Shown: positions 58,130-64,000 of the stretch, in pieces
How the letters are laid out: each line of letters opens with the position of its first letter
Position numbering within the stretch: position 1 is the first letter of the stretch
NCBI RefSeq assembly: GCF_023343835.1
Contig: NC_064449.1
Location: forward strand, 4,005,778-4,069,777
Direction of reading: 5' to 3'
DNA length: 64,000 nucleotides
From: Lagopus muta
Taxonomy: Eukaryota > Chordata > Aves > Galliformes > Phasianidae
Position numbers and translations under genes: made by a program
The notes under the pieces: model-generated
Told to the model about the DNA's origin: nothing
Databases searched by the model: none
The model's input: the letters and a program-made list of their open reading frames with translations, nothing else

Positions 58130-59331
58130 GGGTACAAGTGCCTTTGTCAAGGTCACTGTGCATGTATGGAATGAGGTTTATGTATTTTTAAGGGTAGGAT
58201 TTTGAGGTCTGGTCAGCTTTCGACAAGTTCTGTGCATTGTCCCAGTGGTACTCTGTCACTTAAGAGTTTAATTGCTTTCAAAATGATTAGAGTTAAGTCA
58301 GTTCTGAGCATCTCATGAAAAACTTACCCTAGAAATACATACCTTTTCTAGGCAGAAAGAAGGAATACAGAAGACAGAATAGTATTTTTGACTGAGTGCA
58401 AAGCAGCTCTTTTGGTAAAGGCTGGTGCAAAGGAGCAGCCATTCTGGAAAGCACAGGCTTTCTGTCTGCAGTCCTTTTGTTCAGGCACTGCAGTGTGTGC
58501 TATCTCAGGTTCCTGAGAGGTGAGCTAAGGATACCACAGTTCTGCTTATTTTAAGAAAAAGCATTACTTTATTACTTTGACATAGTTTGGATTTATAGAG
58601 CTTGGTAAAGTCACTGTTTGGACCTTCGCTGAAAACTGTGAAGACAAAACAAAAATGATTTTTCTTTTCTTGCAGTTGTGTTTCTCCCGAAAATCTTTGT
58701 GTGATCTGCCAAGGAATTACTAGGCAATGGGAATAGAATGATGGCTTATTTTCCTCTGGTGCACAGTCAATTTTGTAACTTTTGCACAGCTGAAATCAGT
58801 GCCTGTTAAGCCAACACTTAGTATCTGTTGTTGTATTTTTCTGGTTTGATTTTAGTTTTGTTTCCATCTCATTGCCAAAACAGAAGGTTGTTCTTGTACT
58901 GGGTTGTTTCTTGCCCTTGATTTAATGGTAGCCTACTGAAATGCAGACCAGAAAGTGCCAATAAACTTGATTTGGGAGTATGGTTTTTCTGTGTGAGTTG
59001 AAGTGTCTGGAAGTGCACTACAACCTTGAGAGTCTAAATCTGTCATGTAAGCCTATGAAATCCTGAAAAAAGCTTCTTCAAAGCTGTATGTTTGGCATAT
59101 TTGAATCATTGCCTGAGTGAAACTCAGTGATTTAGAAAAGCCTTATAGTATAAGCTCTGAAAAACTGAATCTCATGTGTTGATCTGCATGTGTGAACATA
59201 AGGCAAAAAGAAATTCTTTTTTGCTCAAAGAAGTTGATCTGCAGAGTATGGCACCATTTAAATTTGATTCCAGAATATTTTAAAGCTAAATTTTGCAACT
59301 GAATCAGTATGTTCCTTAATGATGATGGTTA

Positions 59332-59347
59332 ATTAGGGATCCCTAAT
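59332..59347. repeat. 16-bp perfect palindrome with TTAGGG/CCCTAA arms
   Basis: ATTAGGGATCCCTAAT is perfectly self-complementary and is followed by CCCTAAC, giving a short telomere-like head-to-head arrangement. It is probably coincidental. Confidence 0.6.
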
Positions 59348-62300
59348 CCCTAACAGTGTGTCATCTTTTAGCAAGAAAACTGAGTTTTAAAATGAAAATT
59401 AATGAAACAGCTGTGTGGAGTTTTCTGTAATATTTCTTTTCCAGTCTGATCTTACAGCTCATCAAGCTCATGGTGAATGACCTTTAATGATGAAGCTGAA
59501 AACTGGTATGACAGGAGGGTGATTTAATAAATGAAATGTCTTTGGGAAGACCTCAATGATGTGACCTCAGAGCTAGTGGCCAGCCAGACTCCTTGTGCTG
59601 GTGCAGCAGAGCTGTATTCCCAGTGTTATCAGACTGGACTGGCAGGCTGTGACCTCCCCTAGGAACTGCACCCTCCTGCCTTTAGTGTCCAGCCTTCTCT
59701 CTGGGAATGTAGCTCTGCTCAGAACTCAGGCTGGAGACATCCCTGCAGAACCTCCTACTTGCATACGTCAGAGAGGCATGGAGTGTTGCCCCTTGCTTTC
59801 CTGTGATGATGTGCAACCTGTAAATACCTAGGGACCTATCATATGGTAGGATTCTTCATTCAGTCTGGCATTCATCCTGTTTGGTCTGTGCTGTCTCTGG
59901 GGTAACTTCTGAACCACCTCTGTGCCTCCCTCCCACTCCATGAATGTCAGTAGTTGTTGCAGTCTGGTCTTGCTTGCTTTGCTGTAGCAGTGCTGAGAGG
60001 CTCCTTCTCAAGGAAATCTCTTTTTACAGTGGTCTAAGAGCAAGACAGACACACTCCTTCCCATGTATTATGAAAGATGCAGTTTCAAACTGCAGTTTGC
60101 CATGCACAAATTACTGCTGTAAGACATTTTATATCCCAGTGTGTAAAATCTTTCTGTGGTTCAGCAGCAAGAGCTTTCCTCTTTTGTGCCACGTATAGAA
60201 TGTGAGTTCCTTCAAAGCTCTTGTTCCAGGAAGACATGGATTATCTCATTTACTGACGTGCTGATGTTTTGGCATTCAGTGATGTCCGTGATGCAGATTT
60301 GGTTGTCTGGTCAATGTAAGAATCTGACCTGTTGAGCTTTTGGGACCATGCAGCTTTTTCACATGCTAACTGTGCAAGACTTGTGTGAAACCGTTTGGCC
60401 ACCTGGAGCATCGCGTCTTCCTCTGCCACTATTAACCATGCAAATGTCTGCAAGATGGAAGCTTCTCTTACTGAGTACAGAGTCTGTGCAAAAGCTAATT
60501 AATGTATGCTTTCTCTTCCAGAGTCGCACTGTAAAGAAGCAAGAGCTCCTTCAGAGCTTCGTGCAGGCCCTAATTTCACTAAATATTTAATTGCACGTTG
60601 TAGGCTATCCATTGATATGTGCTGCGTGGTCTTCCCTATCTGTGCATACTGCACAGTGTACTGCTTGTGTAGCCCCTAAGCTTACTGTGTAATTTGTCAG
60701 ATCTAAACCAGTTCTCAATGACTTGCCCCAGGGTTGCTCCTTTTTCTTACTGAAGGGTGCTTCCCTGCTTATTTTAATTATGAGTGTTTCTTCATTCTAT
60801 TTTAAATGAAATAGTGTATCTTTTACTGTTTTTTTCCTAAATTGACAGGCAGTCTTGTATCAGGCTCTTGGGGGCCTGCTGATTAAACAAAATATTTGGA
60901 TTTGCTTATCCAAATGCCTTATTTTACATAAACATTATAAAGAATCAAATTAAGTCAAATTATGGGCAGATCCTAGCAGTGCCTGTGTGTGCCTACTGAG
61001 AGCATCCTGCTTTGTGTGTTTGTGTTTCTGGAGGAGTGGTTTGATTGTGTTTTAAATTAGATTATTTTGCAAATGGCTTTCATACCTTCTAAGGGGCGCA
61101 TGGCTCTGGCAGAGGAGCAGCCCTTCTACCTGTTCTGAAATATAGTCCCAGTGGCTTTTAAAAAAAGAACTTTCTCAAGTTGCAAAAAATCTTAAATAAT
61201 TCTTTACACTGTTTCTTTATTCTGGCCTAGAAATATCTCAAACCTTTCATTAGGAAAAAGAAACAATTTCTGAGGGAGAGACCAGGCCTGTGAATGTGTA
61301 ATCCCACAGTAAGTGTTTTGGTGTGTTATGTGTTCAGATTCGAAATGGCTCTGAAATGCAAACTAGCTGCTAGATCAGTGTTGAAGAGCTTCCATACAGG
61401 ACTTGATTTAGCTGGAGAATCCAGCTTGGAAGTGTTGGCACAGAGGGAAATGCTATATCCACATCAAGTGCTAGGCAGCATTTTGATGAACAGAGCACAT
61501 TCTTCCAGTGTGGAAACGTCTCAGCTGTTTGACTAAGAATTTCCAAGTGTTTGATAGTACTGGCTCGTCTTCTTATATCTCACTTCTGAGACTTTTTCAT
61601 CCTAAGTCTAAAGAGGGAATCCAGTCTTAGAGTGGCAATTGCCATGCTGATAGCTGTCTTTAGGAATGTGGCAATAAACATAAAAGCATTGGAGAATGCA
61701 GAGCATGAGCACAAATGAGAGGCACAGTTGCTGAAACGGATGTTGGAATTCAATTAATTTGCTTGCATATTTCTCATAAGGTCTCTTTTAAAGAATATTC
61801 TGGGGAAGATCTTTATCAAGAGCTACAGCTTGATGCAGGTACAAGGTAGAAAACAAAATCAAGTTTTAAAATGGTGTCAGTTTCAATATAGGTTTAGATA
61901 ATAAGAAATCAAGAGTTTAGGCTGCCATGCTATGCAGAATGCAGTTTCTCTACCAGTGGGCAACAACATATTCAGTGAAGGTGCACCAAAAAGATCACAC
62001 ACCCTTCATAAATTATACCATTGTGCTCTGGGACAAAATAAGAGGCAGGACTTGGAATTTCCTGGCATTTGTGGAAGCACCAGAGCTATAGTGTATTTTT
62101 AAATGCCCTTCTGACATTTCTAAGCATTGCTACCTGTGCTTCTCTGCAAAGGATGAGATGGCAAAGCTTCCTCATCAATGCAGCTCTGGTCTTCAGGTTC
62201 CTTTGCCTTAAAGGGAATTAGCGCCGCTAAATGTGAGCTTAAAACGCTTTGGCAGAGCTTGTTGCTCTCCAAAGAATGGTGATGTGTGGTCAGCTATTTG

Positions 62301-63863
62301 TTCTCAGTTTTGCTTGGGAGGAGAAGTAATTTTCTTTCCTGTGGAATTTTAAGATTTGGTTGCTTCCTGAGTCTAAAATAATGTGCCCTGTTGCTTAGGC
62401 TGTGTTACTGAGCTGGGACTCACTGGAGTAGCAGTTGTTCTTTCGAGTCCTCAACCTTCCAAGTTTGCAGATTATCCTTACTACTGTTCTACTGGTAGAG
62501 ACCAGGTGGAAAATAATAAAGCCCTTGTGCTTATCTGTAGGCAGCACTGGCTGAAAGGGAGGGCTTATCTCTTCTCCCCACGTGTCCTGGAGGAAACCAG
62601 GCTGAAGCAGTGAATCCCTGTTCTTAACAACAGGAAAACCCAGGGTTTGATTTAAAGGGAATGATTGATTGGAGATAACAAAACAAACAAACAAAAAGGG
62701 GCATTAAATAATTGATGTCAAGTGGCTACTAAAGCTGTATTTGTGGTCTGCTGGAATCTGACAGTGGCCCAGCTGCATTCCCACTGCAAATACAGGGCTC
62801 CTGGAGTGGTAGAACCCGCTCAGGCTGAGCGAACAGTCTGGCTGTATGTCCTGGAGGTCAGGGCACACAGATCCTACAGATTTCTTTTAATTACTTACTT
62901 ATTGAAGTGTCGTTCTACAGAAGCAAGCATAGCAGGTTGCAGCTCAGCGTAGACAGTGAGACGCCAGAAGATTGCCTTTATTCGACCTGTCTGCAAGTGC
63001 AGGGGTGGTGGAGGGGTATGTACAGAAGCTAGTTTGTCTTTGTCAAGCTTCCTCATGCAGCAGCACCACTGGCAGTGGATGTGATGCTCGATGACAGTGT
63101 GATTTTTAAAAAGTGGAGGATGCGTGAGAGAAGGGGGTGCCCTCATACAGTGACCTTTCATACGTGCAAGCATTCGAGAAGATGCCAAGTCAATTACTGT
63201 GTAAGCCCATCCCAGGACTATCTATTGGGACTGGCATCTGTGAAATCACAGCTCAAGGGAGTGTGTAGGGGTGAAAACATAGACCTTATGGATTAGTGAC
63301 GGACGTAGTTTTTCCTGCATGCCCTTGTAAAAGCTTTGATTTTATTTAGTTATCTATTTTTTTGCTTAGCATGGATGCAGGATGAAGGATGGTAGTAGGA
63401 AGGATAAAAAAGGAGTAAAGTATTATGTCTCTTAGGGCTTCTTTGCAAAATAGTGAATTTTGGCTTGGTGATGCTGGGAATATACACAGATTTGGAGGCC
63501 TGGTGTGTACGTAATTCCAAAGTCCTGCTTTTGTGCATGGTGGTGGTGTGTATTGCTTGCACCTGCATTAATGTAAAGGTGCTTAATTTTTCTTATCTCA
63601 AAGCAGCTGTTCCTGAATGATGTTTTGAAATCTCCCCTATTTGCAATTGTATAATTCAGTCCTTAGCTATGTAGACTGTCCTAATTCACTTACCAAACAC
63701 TTTCCTCTTTGGAAATTGATTTGTTTTACTCACACTTTCTGGCAAGTGGCTCGCCTAAATTAAGCTGAGTTAGGATTACTTATAATATACGACTTTTGCC
63801 CAAAGACCTCAAATATTTTGTAAGTTTATATATTTATTTACTTTATAACTCTGTGTTGCATAA

Positions 63864-63897
63864 GCAGATATTATCTCCATTTTGGAATTGAGGAGAT
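63864..63897 (+). repeat. Possible L2/MIR relic
   Basis: GATATTATCTCCATTTTGGA followed by ATTGAGGAGA resembles the conserved TATTATCCCCATTTTACAGATGAGG segment of ancient L2/MIR elements. It is short and diverged. Confidence 0.3.
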
Positions 63898-64000
63898 CAA
63901 AATGTTGCCGCTGCTTCTTAAGATCTGAACTTTTCTTTCGATCTTAGCTGTTACCTTTCTGTTGTACATCTGTGCACATACATGTGCAGTCTGATTGCAC

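Larger units (their letters stand above)
37273..64000 (+). other. BCR: BCR intron 1 (start; continues past window)
   Basis: At least 26.7 kb of intron follows the donor at 37273. No sequence resembling the next BCR exon or any other gene was recognised, and the many short ORFs are of random character. The human counterpart hosts the minor breakpoint region of BCR-ABL translocations. Repeats seen are two CR1 tails, a (TTTA)n tract, and A- or T-runs near 39772, 48500, 50897 and 54178. Confidence 0.85.

Noticed and set aside
1-64000. CRISPR arrays, rRNA, tRNA genes, bacterial-style operons or intact retroviruses
   Set aside because: None was seen. The intron-exon structure, CR1 repeats and gene content identify ordinary avian chromosomal DNA, and no gag/pol/env-like frames were recognised.

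Overview
This is vertebrate nuclear DNA, almost certainly from a bird and most likely chicken. The genes have introns with GT-AG boundaries. The dispersed repeats are CR1-type LINE 3' ends, which close with the short ATTCTATG-like tail typical of birds, plus a degraded mariner element. The gene order GNAZ, RSPH14, RAB36, BCR matches the conserved block on chicken chromosome 15 and human 22q11.23. There are no bacterial operons, CRISPR arrays or phage; most of the window is intron.

Layout. (1) 1-8111 is the last intron of GNAZ (+ strand), holding a 0.5 kb mariner derivative and a CR1 tail. 8112-8456 is the terminal GNAZ coding exon (residues about 242-355 and the stop), followed by its 3' UTR. 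(2) RSPH14 (radial spoke head 14, an armadillo-repeat protein of motile cilia) lies on the minus strand. Three coding exons are visible (17448-17646, 15500-15602, 15186-15304), covering about the first 140 of some 350 residues. The other exons were not recognised and must lie further left, so the end of GNAZ is nested inside RSPH14 on the opposite strand. (3) 18425-18800 is a CpG-rich block between the divergent RSPH14 and RAB36 genes. It contains a full-consensus RFX X-box and an NRF1-like site, as expected for a ciliary gene promoter. A 196-bp AT-rich microsatellite lies on its RSPH14 side. (4) RAB36 (+) is complete: ten coding exons from 21409 to 29855 give a 266-residue Rab GTPase ending in Cys-Cys. 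One of its introns appears to use a GC donor. (5) Between RAB36 and BCR, three short exon-like segments (30705-30761, 31563-31628, 32293-32438) have good splice sites, the same phase and one open frame ending in a stop. I cannot assign them to a known gene; this is the least explained signal in the window. (6) 34580-35560 is the BCR CpG island and leader, with several short upstream ORFs. 35757-37272 is BCR coding exon 1 (505 codons plus one base). (7) 37273-64000 is BCR intron 1, with two CR1 tails, simple repeats and no exon that I can support.

The four named genes are not a pathway. GNAZ is a heterotrimeric G-protein alpha subunit, RSPH14 an axonemal component, RAB36 a Golgi/late-endosomal Rab, and BCR a RhoGEF/RhoGAP scaffold. 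Their shared feature here is ancient synteny, with a likely shared promoter for RSPH14 and RAB36. Splice sites and motifs were read by eye; no alignment or database search was run.
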